From assembly GCA_026874595.1 (NCBI GenBank), contig CM049309.1:6470576-6534575 (forward strand): a stretch of DNA of 64,000 bases. Reading direction: 5' to 3'. The DNA is from Sipunculus nudus (lineage: Eukaryota; Annelida; Sipuncula; Golfingiida; Sipunculidae). Position numbers and translations under genes: made by a program. Every line of letters begins with the position of its first letter. Position 1 is the first letter of the stretch. This document shows, in pieces, positions 44,701-55,300 of the stretch. Below the pieces are notes generated by a model that worked only from the letters and a program-made list of their open reading frames with translations, had not been told where the DNA came from and made no database searches.

Positions 44701-47331
44701 AGGTCAGGGATGTTCACAATAACTTATTTTGTAGACCATCTCTATTTTTCTTGTACATATAACCATTGGTTATGGTACATCTCACTGTGTGGTTGTAATT
44801 GTGAGTGATGCTGGTGACATATGACTCTCTTTTGTATCAGCCTGTTAAGTGATAAGGCTGAGTGATAAATACCTAGTTACTGCATAACAAAAACACTGTT
44901 GCCGGAATGCTTCAGCCAGGCATTTAGACTGTGAGAGTATAGTATTAAGGTTTAGCTACTGATTTATAAGATGATGGGAACATTTTGTAGTTTATTTTAT
45001 GGAATCATAGCAATAAACTTAGTTTTCTAGATATCTGAATATTTTTATATAAATCACCAGACATAAAAGCAAATGTTTGTTCTCATAATATGTGGATGTA
45101 TACCTGGATTTAGGATTGCCTTTTTTTAATTACAAGACCTTTAGTCATGCTTTCTGCATTTCTTTTCTTTCAGGTTTTGCAGTTTACCTACCCTGCTGAT
45201 CCCATTGAAAAGCAGAGTGATAATAATAAAATATTGGACTTACACTTTTTACATTTGCATATCTATAAATCTAATATGAGGGCCTGAAAATGCCTTTTGA
45301 ATTGTTTTGGACATTCATTACTGTAACATCCTTTGGAGAATTTGCTACAAGTTTGGTCTCTTATTGGAGGATGTGTGATATCAAATGTCAGACTTGTCAG
45401 AAATCCGTTATGTCTGCCAGTTAGTCACCTTAGAAATCCTTTTGTCAGTGCAGTTTCAGTGATTTTTAGCTCAGCTGACTTTTAGTCATGCTGTGCTATA
45501 GCAATGGGTCTTTGTCCGTCGTCCTTCCGTCTGTCTGTCCGGCCAGCCGTCAGGCCGTTAGCAGGGCACAAATTGTAAATGTAAGGGCTAGATACATGAA
45601 CCCTATGCAGTCTTAGAGGTTCTAAAAAGATCTCCTTGCAGATCTGAAATTAGGTCACTGTGACCTATATTCTCTGAGTTACGGGGTGTGTTTGCACCTC
45701 CCAGAATTAATTCTTATAGCCAAAATAATCATCCCAAACCTTACATGTCAATAGAGGAACAAACCTTTTGATATTTAGGTCTTAGGGTCAAAGGTCAATG
45801 TCACAGGACTATCTTCTTGAAAAAAGTTGTGGATGCATTTCAAGTCAGACTTTTCATCCCAAACCTTCCATCTTCCAAGTATATTCAGATACCATATGGT
45901 ATACCATCAGGCTTTAAATACAGGTCATGCTTGTCAGCTGAGTGTCATGACCAATGGGTCACTTGTTACAGGCCTTGTTACACTACAGACAGAGAAGTAC
46001 AGAAAGCTGGTCTATTTACACTGTGTTTTTGATTACAGGCCTTGTGACACAGAAAAGTACAGAAGGCTTGTCTATTTATGATGTTTTTTATTACAGGCAT
46101 TGTTACACTACAGACAGAGAAGTACAGAAGGCTTGTCTATGTATGCTGTGTTTTTGATTACAGGCCTTGTTACACTACAGACAGAGAAGTACAGAAGGCT
46201 GGTCTATTTATGCCGTGTTTTTGGACTTCTCTGGGGGCTTACTAAGCTTCTTACAGATGTTCATCAACATGCTCAATAACAGTAAGTTAGTTCAGTAACA
46301 AATAACAGTTATTAATTATAATATCAGTACTGTTACTACAGCTTCAACTGCTACAGCTACTGCTGCTGATAAAGTTAATAATGATAATAATAAGTAGAGA
46401 AGGCTGTAATGTCTCTCATTTTGTTTCTTTGGACCCCTCTAAGTTCATTACAGATATTCCTCATCACCCTCCTTAACAGCAATAGGTCTGTCTAGTTCTA
46501 CTACTACTACAACAACTACTACTACTACTACTACTTCTGCTACTGGACAATTATTATAATGCAAGTAACTTATGCTGTAATTATGGCAGTACATTACTGA
46601 AACTGTTATTTTTGTTACAGATGAACTGTAATGATACTGATATAAATTGTAAATTTTATAGTTTCAGGTGAATTATGGTTTTTGCTAACAATGTTAATTT
46701 TGTTAGCAGAAGTTTAATCTGAAAAATATATATCAAAAATGGGTATTGACTATGGGTGTGCTAATTATCATTTTTTAGCTAATTGACTTCCGTTTGTACT
46801 AAGATGATTACCTACAAACTGAATGATAGTTTTCTTAATTGTCCCCCACTTCTTCGAAACGGGGGACATTGATTTAGGTTTTTCTGTCTGTCTGTCTGTC
46901 AATCTTTCTGTCTGCCCATCAGTCAGGTTTTCATTTTCATGTGATAACTTTCCTAAATATAATCTGATTTCATTCAAATTTGGGTCAGTGATTGTTCTCA
47001 TGCTTAACTTCATTGGGATTGGTTTAAGAGTGTCTGTCTCACAAGATAATAATACAATATGATATTTCATCTTTCATATAATGAATCAGCACATTTAGTT
47101 TCACTAATCACCAACAGGTGTCACTAGCTGGAGTTATAAATTCATTGAATTTCTTGTTTATTTTCAGATGACTGGGAAGGGACAATGGGGAACCCAGTCA
47201 AACTGCTTCTGGGCTTGATTGCCATCGGCTTCAACATTCTCTTCATTGTTCAGCACTATATCCTATACCGTAATCGTCCGGTTGTGTTCGCTGCAGCCAA
47301 AGCATGGGACCAAAGTTTACTGATACCATAA
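38774..47331 (+). CDS. CTNS: Cystinosin, lysosomal cystine/H+ symporter
   Basis: There are six coding exons: 38774(38753)-38885, 40091-40178, 41129-41549, 42063-42353, 46164-46281 and 47168-47331, all with GT...AG introns and consistent phases (1, 2, 0, 0, 1). The product is 397 residues (human 367). It starts with a hydrophobic segment (residues 6-27), then a luminal region with one N-glycosylation sequon (N89). PQ-loop 1 is SYYPQIFRNWRRKSVVGLSF (PQ at 164-165) and PQ-loop 2 has PQ at 303-304 followed by RSTEGWS. The protein pumps cystine out of lysosomes with protons. Human residues D205 and D305 align with D225 and D325. Two key positions differ: human N288 aligns with H308 and K280 with Q300. 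The C-terminus lacks human GYDQL but ends DQSLLIP, fitting dileucine sorting motifs. The ATG chosen is the first in the 38753 exon. That exon is open upstream, so a longer N-terminus is possible. Intron 4 contains the exon-copy arrays. Confidence 0.93.
39045..39388 (-). mobile_element. tRNA-derived SINE, copy S4, in cystinosin intron 1
   Basis: On the - strand it reads 'ttgtggctcaggggtagagc', 'gattgtgagttttaatc', 'ggtgagatttttcatgg', and a body with 'gcagaagtcaccaggcctgg'. This matches copies S1 to S3. The B box is damaged. Confidence 0.8.
39496..39962. mobile_element. GGGGGACATT-type repeat element, copy 1
   Basis: It begins 'attgtccctgcttccgcgga', then 'atgggggacattaatttt' and a CTGTCTGTC-rich tract. 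It also contains 'tcagatttggatcagtgatt' and 'ggaattggtttaagagtgtc', and ends 'gcaggggacattaattcc'. The same order is found at 46840-47160. It lies in cystinosin intron 1. Confidence 0.7.
40373..40838. mobile_element. MITE with about 95-bp inverted ends in cystinosin intron 2
   Basis: The left end 'ataatcaggagca' is mirrored by the right end 'tgctcctgattat'. 'ttctttcacact' is mirrored by 'agtgtgaaagaa', and 'cagcaaaaccatcccagc' by 'gctgggctttgctggg'. Total length is about 465 bases and there is no coding capacity. Target duplication not clear. Confidence 0.75.
43091..43620 (+). repeat. Exon-derived tandem array 1: eight copies of the start of cystinosin exon 5 with its splice acceptor
   Basis: Units start (first base after the copied AG) at 43095, 43162, 43229, 43296, 43363, 43430, 43501 and 43559, so the basic period is 67 bases. 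The 71-base spacing has a 4-base insertion and the 58-base spacing a 9-base deletion. Each unit is the acceptor 'tttttgattacag' plus the first roughly 55 bases of the exon at 46164-46281 (gccttgttacactacagac...). It breaks at the shared 'gtgtttttg' and runs into the next acceptor. The exon's second half and donor are not copied. One unit length is not a multiple of three. Confidence 0.92.
43621..44500 (+). mobile_element. AGCTCA-type non-autonomous repeat element, copy 2
   Basis: The left end 'ttagctcagctgactttcag' directly abuts the last exon-copy unit. It is followed by a GTCCGTC/GGCCGGCC-rich stretch and 'gttagcagggcacaaatcg'. About four units with a period of roughly 150 follow, bearing 'ggtcaaaggtcaaggtcac', 'gtggatgcatttt' and 'cttacctaccaac'. 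It is related to copies at 894 and 45466 and to the block at 240-735. Confidence 0.75.
44501..45465. other. Remaining part of cystinosin intron 4 between the two repeat blocks
   Basis: Degenerate 'aggtca' relics continue to about 44720. After that no repeat or gene is recognised. Confidence 0.4.
45466..45960 (+). mobile_element. AGCTCA-type non-autonomous repeat element, copy 3
   Basis: The same left end (ttagctcagctgacttttag) and the same order of internal phrases as the copy at 43621 are present, with about 90% visible identity over the first 250 bases. It is shorter, and is followed directly by exon-copy array 2. Confidence 0.75.
45966..46163 (+). repeat. Exon-derived tandem array 2: three copies immediately before true cystinosin exon 5
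   Basis: Units start at 45972, 46039 and 46097, and the real exon follows at 46164 (spacings 67, 58, 67). The three copies have the same order and the same 9-base deletion in the middle one as the last three units of array 1, so the two arrays share a recent duplication history. From the acceptor at 45972 to the real exon is 192 bases (64 codons, in frame). A TGA at 46155-46157 would end any product that used that acceptor. Confidence 0.92.
46315..46545. repeat. Simple triplet repeats and partial duplication downstream of cystinosin exon 5
   Basis: (AAT)n-like sequence at about 46375-46395 and (CTA)n at about 46498-46535. The phrase 'tttggacccctctaagttca' with 'ttacagatattcctcatcac' (about 46428-46465) resembles the second half of exon 5 (ttggacttctctgg..., ttacagatgttcatcaac). 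It is therefore probably a decayed copy of the exon's 3' half. Confidence 0.6.
46840..47160. mobile_element. GGGGGACATT-type repeat element, copy 2
   Basis: It begins 'attgtcccccacttcttcga' and 'cgggggacattgattta' with a CTGTCTGTC tract. It shares 'caaatttgggtcagtgatt' and 'attggtttaagagtgtctgt' with 39496-39962, and ends seven bases before the acceptor of cystinosin exon 6. Confidence 0.7.
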
Positions 47332-47591
47332 CATATTATATGAGCTAAACTCAAAGAGACTCCTTGACAGTGTATACAGGAGGTAGACAGTAATATATTG
47401 AAACTCTGTTCCCTCCTCTGTCAGCCAGGCTAGTATTGAAATGTATTGTTAATTATTCATTTTTTGGGTTTCCTTTTTGTGAATGGCTATTATACTCAGT
47501 TTCACTGGATGTGTCTACCTGTTTTTTTCAATAATTTCCTAGAAAGCTGCACATGGAAGTGATAGTTTATCATGGGAATCAAGAATTTAAC

Positions 47592-47597
47592 AATAAA
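47592..47597 (+). terminator. Polyadenylation signal AATAAA of cystinosin
   Basis: AATAAA lies about 260 bases after the stop codon at 47329-47331 in otherwise unremarkable UTR-like sequence. Confidence 0.6.
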
Positions 47598-47619
47598 TCT
47601 CCAGTTTATGTTTCATACA

Positions 47620-48285
47620 TTTGGACTATTTATAATCATGTAACAGACCGGATGTGTCCCTGTATAAGTAGCCATTTTTGTACTCATAGTTTTTAGTATG
47701 TTTACATTACATCATCCAATTATCAGCTGTCAACTAAGGCTGTTTTTTGCATGTGACCAATAATTTTGACTGCCCTAAGTATTTCTGATATGGTGTAGTA
47801 TGTAGACTGATTTTTCATATTTTTTAATAACCTTTTTTGATAATGTGTAAGGAAGGTATTTATTGACCTTTTTAAAAATTAGGCCCTTTAATCTTCTACC
47901 CTAAACCCTACAATTTCCCCCCTCAAAAAGTTACTAATTAAAATTTTCAATGCAAAAAAAAAGGTGGACTTGAGGGGGATGGAACAGAGTAAAGTGGTGA
48001 AATGGATAGCAAATGTTGGACTCAAGTACTCTAAAGGTTTTATCTAAATGAGACTGTTATCATGGTGACATTGCAATTTAAAATTTTAACAAAATCAAAA
48101 TTTAGCATATTTTTCAACAGTAACCATATCTTGCTAGCATATTTGAAGAAATAATTGTTTGTCATTTTATTTGGCAAGGCAATTGATGGGAGACACTTTT
48201 AATGTTAAACTATTGAATATTTGACAGAAACTAATTAATTTCAACAACTATAATAACTACATCAATAATCGTTTTCATGTTCAAA
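47620..48285. other. Intergenic stretch, no gene recognised
   Basis: AT-rich, with short open frames only. Confidence 0.5.
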
Positions 48286-48289
48286 AATG

Positions 48290-48483
48290 CAGGCCTTTAT
48301 TAGTACTTGAGTCCTGGTTCCAGATTTGAGTATTCAGAATTACATGTAGTCCTTGTTCAGATTTGAGTACTCTGAATTACATGTAGTCCTGGCTTCAGAT
48401 TAAAGTAGTTAAAATTACGTGTAGTCCTGATTTAGGATTCAAGTACTCAGAATTTCACTTATTCCTGGTTTAGGATTCAGGTA
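48290..48483. repeat. Degenerate minisatellite, left part, interrupted by a transposon
   Basis: About four or five units of roughly 42-45 bases carry 'gtagtcctggttcagat' and 'gagtactcagaattacat'. The array resumes at 49789-49850 after the element at 48484-49788, so the insertion split a pre-existing repeat. Confidence 0.7.
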
Positions 48484-49788
48484 CAGCAGGACCTGCCATG
48501 AGGGGACACAGGGATGAGCGGACATCTTCAATGTACAGAACACAAAGCCACTGTCCTGACCCATTTTCCATTGAAATTGATCTTTCATGACTGGACATTT
48601 GCTTAAACCAGAACAGGTACAGTCATGAACTGACACGTTAGTCTGATATATCAGCGACCTCCAGTTATGCTGTGCAAGTGTACCAGCTGAGCAGCTCTGG
48701 TAGTGTAAATCTGACAAAATCATTGCTGAATTTGAGACATCAGGATAAAATTCTCATGTTAAAAATTATTCCAGATCATAATCTCAATGTCAGGATAAAA
48801 TTCTCATGTTAAAAATTATTCCTGTCCCAATATTGAGTTTGAAGTCAGTGTATTTGAATCGATTTAAGCGGAGGAAATCACCGTTCATAGTTCAAATTTG
48901 ATTGCGAGTAGCACTGGCTTGTGACAGCACCAAAGGCCACTGAAAGCTCACGACCTCCTCATTGCTTCTGCCATATTGAATGTCCGCCTGATATGAAGCC
49001 TCTATAGAGCAATGCCAATCTAACAAATTCATTGCTGAATTTGAGGCATCCGGTCATAATTTCAATGCTGGGATAAAATTCTGATTTTGAAAATTGATTT
49101 TGTTCAATATTGAGTTTGAGATGTCTGAATTTGAATGATTTCCCCTGGACTGTACATAAGGGACATTCAGAGACCTAACTCTTTAGACAGACGTAAATTT
49201 ATCCTTCAGTGCTATGGAAATATTGTTGCATACATTTAATTGCTCATTAAAAAATTCATACAATATCTTAATGACACCCTTTATCTTTTATTCAATATAT
49301 TCTCCTATCATGTATGTTTGGCTAAACAAGAGTTTGGCGAAATGACTTTTATTCAAATTTATTTATTTATTTATTCAGAAACTATATATTTGAGGAATAG
49401 TATAAAATCATTTCATTGAATAAAAATTTGTTATTAATGTTTTTTAGCAAATATTAACTTTCTGTGAAATTATACTCAAGATCCATCATTTGTTTAATTT
49501 TGTACTTATAAATGAACCAGCTCTTGAAAGACTTTCAATCATGACATAAAAAAATCTGCTTTCTTGTGTTAAGTGACCATATAAATATTTCTCGTCATAT
49601 TAATTATATAAAAACATTTTATTTTATATTCTTATAGGTATGTGACTTGTGTTTTTATTGATGATGAATTTTCATGCAGTAATCATTATTCTGCCTGCAT
49701 CTGTCCCTACCTCTCATGAAGGGACACCTGCAGTGTAGGGACACTTTGACAATATCTCACAGGTGTCCCCACACGACAGGTTCTGCTG
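48484..49788. mobile_element. pogo/Tc1-like non-autonomous element with TA target duplication
   Basis: The ends 'cagcaggacctgccatgag' and 'cacgacaggttctgctg' are inverted repeats of about 25 bases with a few mismatches. TA flanks both sides (48482-48483 and 49789-49790). CAG-starting inverted ends plus a TA duplication suit the pogo branch of Tc1/mariner. The 1305-base interior has no transposase. It contains an internal direct repeat, 'caggataaaattctcatgtt', at about 48741 and 48790. Confidence 0.8.
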
Positions 49789-49860
49789 TACTCAGAATTA
49801 CATGTAGTCCTGGTTCAAATTTGAATACTCCTGACTTGAGTATATGAAGTACTAATTTTA
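49789..49860. repeat. Degenerate minisatellite, right part
   Basis: 'gtactcagaattacatgtag' and 'tcctggttcaaatttgaata' continue the array interrupted at 48483. Confidence 0.7.
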
Positions 49861-50068
49861 GCAAGAGTAGCTCTTCACCCAAACAGGCTGCATTTTAGAT
49901 AACAGGCTTAGAAACAGGATTAGAAAGTTAACATATACAAGGTGTTTCATATTTTTTGGGGCATAAACAATTAAGAAAACAGCTAGGACGAGTTAGGAAA
50001 AGTAGTTTAGTGGTGGAAAGTTTTGTCAATATGTTTTGTGGCATGTCAGGTCCTCTGCTGCTGCTAGT

Positions 50069-50556
50069 ATTATACGACCTACTATATGCTCCGCACGCAG
50101 CTGTTATACCCTGCAGTCATCCCAGTTCTCCATTCCTATAACTGCTGATTTATATTGCAGTGTTCTCTTAGTTCAACCAAAAGGGTGGGCACTGACCAAA
50201 GAATTTTAATCGGACTGATCCGAGTATGGTATGGCATGGCGCATCCAGCTCTAAATGCATCTGACACCTGCTCTCATTGGTGTGATAACACCAGTTCTGG
50301 TATGGGGCCAAGGATCAAACCAACAAGAACTGGTGCCCAGGTGTAAACAGATCAAGAGAGTTGGTGTTGCTTGTTTGGAGCTGGATGCACCATTCAATAC
50401 CATGCTCATTGGTCTGATTAAAATTCTTTGCTTTGTGCCCACCCCGGTGCTCAAACAAAAGAACCTTGCTTTACCAAGCAGCAGTTATAGGAAAGGAGAT
50501 GATTGCAGTGTATAACAGCTGTGCAAGGTACGAGACATAGTACAAAATGCCTGTTA
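50069..50556. mobile_element. Foldback MITE (family F), best-preserved copy
   Basis: The two arms, about 50069-50290 and 50335-50556, are inverted copies. 'cagctgttataccctgcag' is mirrored by 'ctgtgcaaggt'/'cagtgtataacagctg', 'cctataactgctg' by 'cagcagttatagg', 'gggtgggcac' by 'gtgcccacccc', and 'gcatccagctc' by 'gagctggatgc'. The centre contains 'cacctg...caggtg'. Relics of the same family occur at 5690-5965 and 18190-18375. No coding capacity. Confidence 0.8.
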
Positions 50557-51320
50557 TTTCAACATTAAGGTCTTGCATATTTTGTATCACTCACATTGGC
50601 AAAAACCTAATATTTCAGTTAGAAACCATTCTGACACCATGCCCCTAGCAAGATTCAGAATGTTTTAAAGATGAAAAATAATTTGGAACCATTTCCAAAA
50701 TAATAAATAATCTGAAAGGGGTCACTTATGGAAGGGAAATTATAGTGAAAGGAAAGGTTCTTGAAGAGAACACTCAATCAAGACTTATTCACTTATCACA
50801 GAGCTCTGAAAGTTGACATGCAATAGGTCATTAAATATTAAAAATAAAAACAAATCTTGTACAGTATTTGTAAATCAAAGATTTACATTATAGAAAATAC
50901 AAGGTATTTAATATTACCTGTTATATTTGTAAAAAAAAATCTGTTATTTGAATATCTATTATATTATCTGTTAAAAATGTAAAATATTTTTACTTGTTAG
51001 ATATTTCAATGGATTTTCATCAGATTTATATGATTGTGGAGACATATGAACATCTGGAGTTTACCTCTAAGAAAAATGTATATGAAACAATTTTTTCTAC
51101 ATTGTTACATTGTTGTCATTAATTAGTTATTTGAATTAATATTGGAGGTTGTCAAAGGTAATTAATCTGTTTACCCTGCCTGAATCAAATTATGCTTAAC
51201 TAATTGTGATGCTGATGTCATGATTATTGCTCAAATGGCACCATTAATTGTATGATGTGAGTAAGAATGAATCTCAAAGCTCAGAGTAGCTATAATGTAA
51301 AAATGTTGTCTGACTCAAGC
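50557..51320. other. Intergenic stretch, no gene recognised
   Basis: AT-rich with no notable frames or repeats. Confidence 0.5.
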
Positions 51321-51329
51321 TTCAAATTA

Positions 51330-51600
51330 GTGATTTCCAGCAAAATCCACGCATATGTAATGAGGTCAGAGGACACCATGGTGACTAACCAAAAATCCTA
51401 TGGATTTTCATTTAACTCATTATACATATTTACCTAGAGAGTTTTTCACCTCAATTAAATTATTAACAAAATTTACATCAAATGAGGTCAGAGGTCCCAA
51501 AATATGCAATGGGTGTATCATGCACCATTTGCGGTGCTCTGGTTCAAGATTGGTGAGGAGGGGGGGGGGCAGCCTGCACTGAGGATTATAGTCTGTCATG
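51330..51600. repeat. Interspersed repeat related to 16080-16540
   Basis: It shares 'cagcaaaatccacgcatat', 'aatgaggtcagaggac', 'tatggattttcat' and 'cgggtgtatcatgcac'-type phrases with the 16080-16540 block and with 11030-11340. It ends in a short G run (51560-51569). Confidence 0.55.
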
Positions 51601-52356
51601 ATTCTCAAGAGACGTTTTGTGACCAGATCTTGTAGCTTTAAAGAATATGGACCGGATTTATTTATTGATTTATGGATATTGATATGCAGTTTTGATTTGT
51701 GTTGCCTCCTGGCGCAGCTGTCCCCTGAAGGCCAATATGAAGGTACAATAACAAAGGTTCATGTTGATGTTGTTAAATGACTGTATGTTATCAAACAACG
51801 TATAAAATCAGTCTTTGTTATATTACTTCAGATTGTTAATGTTTATATTAATATGATTATTGATTTCTAAAAAAAAAAACTATTTTTGATGCTGTTACAG
51901 GAATCAGTGCATCAAGATACTACTTCCAGGGTAATTAGAAAAATCTTTCAAGTCTTTTTCATAAAAGGAAACGTACAGCCCTGCAAGGGCTTTATTATTT
52001 ACGTTTGCTAATAAATACCTAAAATAAAACGGGATTCTATGTACTGATATATGTTATTAAGTGCCTCATGAAATAGTCGGCCAAAGAGGCGTAATTTAGT
52101 TATATAATTTACCGCGAGGTGTTAGTATCGAGTTTGAGTATGCGACACAGCAAGAGTAAGTTTGAGGGCCCTGAAAGTGGGAGAAATTATGTTTTAACCA
52201 TTGCATCGACTGGGCCAGTCTAGGACTTATAGTTTATTGATATTCCCTGGCTTAGAATTCATATAAATCTATCACAGTAAAGAAAGACATAATTTTAATA
52301 ATGATCAATATCCAAGTTATTGTATTCCAGTAGCAAGTACAACAATGAACACTGGA
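51601..52356. other. Unannotated flank left of the satellite
   Basis: No gene recognised. The open frame at 51598-51780 has no splice or family support. Confidence 0.45.
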
Positions 52357-55300
52357 ATATTATCCCTGCCAACACGCAGATCTAGTAGAAGATTCTTTAT
52401 TATCAAATCAGCTGTAACACAGTTCCAGAAGTAAAGTCTATTAATATCCCTGACATTACACAGATCCAGAAGTAGATTCTTTATTAATATCCCTGACATT
52501 ACACAGATCCAGAAGTAGATTCTTTATTAATATCCCTGACATTACACAGATCCAGAAGTAAATTCTTTATTAATATCCCTGACATTACACAGATCGAGAA
52601 GTAGATTTTTTATTATTTTCCCTGACATTACACAGTTCCAGAAATAGATACTGGATTATTTTCCCTGACATTACACAGATCCAGAAGTAGATTCTTTATT
52701 ATTTTCCCTGACATTACACAGTTCCAGGAATAGATACTGGATTATTTTCCCTGGCATTACACAGATCCAGAAGTAGATTCTTTATTAATTTCCCTGACAT
52801 TACACAGTTCCAGAAATAGATACTGGATTATTTTCCCTGGCATTACACAGATCCAGAAGTAGATGCTTTATTATTTTCCCTGACATTACACAGTTCCAGA
52901 AATAGATACTGGATAATTTTCCCTGACATTACACAGATCCAGAAGTAGATTCTTTATTTTTTCCCTGACATTACACAGTTCCAGAAATAGATACTGGATT
53001 ATTTTCCCTGACATTACACAGATCCAGAAGTAGATTCTTTATTATTTTCGCTGACATTACACAGTTCCAGAAATAGATACTGGATTATTTTCCCTGACAT
53101 TACACAGATCCAGAAGTAGATTCTTTATTATTTTCCCTGACATTACACAGTTCCAGAAATAGATACTGGATTATTTTCCCTGACATTACACGTTTCCAGA
53201 AGTAGATTCTTTATTATTTTCCCTGACATTACACAGATCCAGAAGTAGATTCTTTATTATTTTCGCTGACATTACACAGTTCCAGAAGTAGATACTGGAT
53301 TATTTTCCCTGACATTACACAGATCCAGAAGTAGATTCTTTATTATTTTCCCTGACATTACACAGTTCCAGAAATAGATACTGGATTATTTTCCCTGACA
53401 TTACACAGATCCAGAAGTAGATTCTTTATTATTTTCCCTGACATTACACAGATCCAGAAGTAGATTCTTTATTATTTTCCCTGACATTACACAGTTCCAG
53501 AAATAGATACTGGATTATTTTCCCTGACATTACACAGATCCAGAAGTAGATTCTTTATTATTTTCCCTAACTACACACAGTTCCAGAAATAGATACTGGA
53601 TTATTTTCCCTGACATTACACAGATCCAGAAGTAGATTCTTTATTATTTTCCCTAACATTACACAGTTCCAGAAATAGATACTGGATAATTTTCCCTGAC
53701 ATTACACAGATCCAGAAGTAGATTCTTTATTATTTTCCCTGACATTACACAGTTCCAGAAGTAGATTCATTATTAATATCCCTCACATTACACAGATCCA
53801 GAAGTAGATTCTTTATTATTTTTGCTGACATTACACATTTCCAGAAATAGATACTGGATTATTTTCCCTGACATTACACAGATCCAGAAGAAGATTCTTT
53901 ATTATTTTCCTTGACATAACGCAGATCTTGAAGTAGATTCTTTATTATTTTCTCTGACATTACACAGATCCAGAAGTAGATTCTTTATTATTTTCCCTGA
54001 CATTACACAGTTCCAGAAATAGATACTGGATTATTTTCCCTGGCATTACACAGATCCAGAAGTAGATTCTTTATTAATTTCCCTGACATTACACAGTTCC
54101 AGAAATAGATACTGGATTATTTTCCCTGGCATTACACAGATCCAGAAGTAGATGCTTTATTATTTTCCCTGACATTACACAGTTCCAGAAATAGATACTG
54201 GATAATTTCCCCTGACATTACACAGATCCAGATGTAGATTCTTTATTATTTTCCCTGACATTACACAGTTCCAGAAATAGATACTGGATTATTTTCCCTG
54301 ACATTACACAGATCCAGAAGTAGATTCTTTATTATTTTCGCTGACATTACACAGTTCCAGAAATAGATACTGGATTATTTTCCCTGACATTACACAGATC
54401 CAGAAGTAGATTCTTTATTATTTTCCCTGACATTACACAGTTCCAGAAATAGATACTGGATTATTTTCCCTGACATTACACAGATCCAGAAGTAGATTCT
54501 TTATTATTTTCGCTGACATTACACAGTTCCAGAAATAGATACTGGATTATTTTCCCTGACATTACACAGATCCAGAAGTAGATTCTTTATTATTTTCCCT
54601 GACATTACACAGATCCAGAAGTAGATTCTTTATTATTTTCCCTGCATTACACAGTTCCAGAAATAGATACTGGATTATTTTCCCTGACATTACACAGATC
54701 AAGAAGTAGATTCTTTATTATTTTTGCTGACATTACACAGTTCCAGAAATAGATACTGGATTATTTTCCCTGACATTACACAGTTCCAGAAATAGATACT
54801 GGATTATTTTCCCTGACATTACACAGATCCAGAAATAGATACTGGATTATTTTTCCTGACATTACACAGATCCAGAAGTAGATTCTTTATTATTTTCCCT
54901 GACATTACAAAATTCCAGAAATAGATACTGGATTATTTTCCCTGACATTACACAGATCCAGAAGTAGATTCTTTATTATTTTTGGTGACATTACACAGTT
55001 CCAGAAATAGATACTGGATTATTTTCCCTGGCATTACACAGATCCAGAAGTAGATGCTTTATTATTTTCCCTGACATTACACAGTTCCAGAAATAGATAC
55101 TGGATAATTTTCCCTGACATTACACAGATCCAGAAGTAGATTCTTTATTATTTTCCCTGACATTACACAGTTACAGAAATAGATACTGGATTATTTTCCC
55201 TGACATTACACAGATCCAGAAGTAGATTCTTTATTATTTTCCCTGACATTACACAGTTCCAGAAATAGATACTGGATTATTTTCCCTGACATTACACAGA

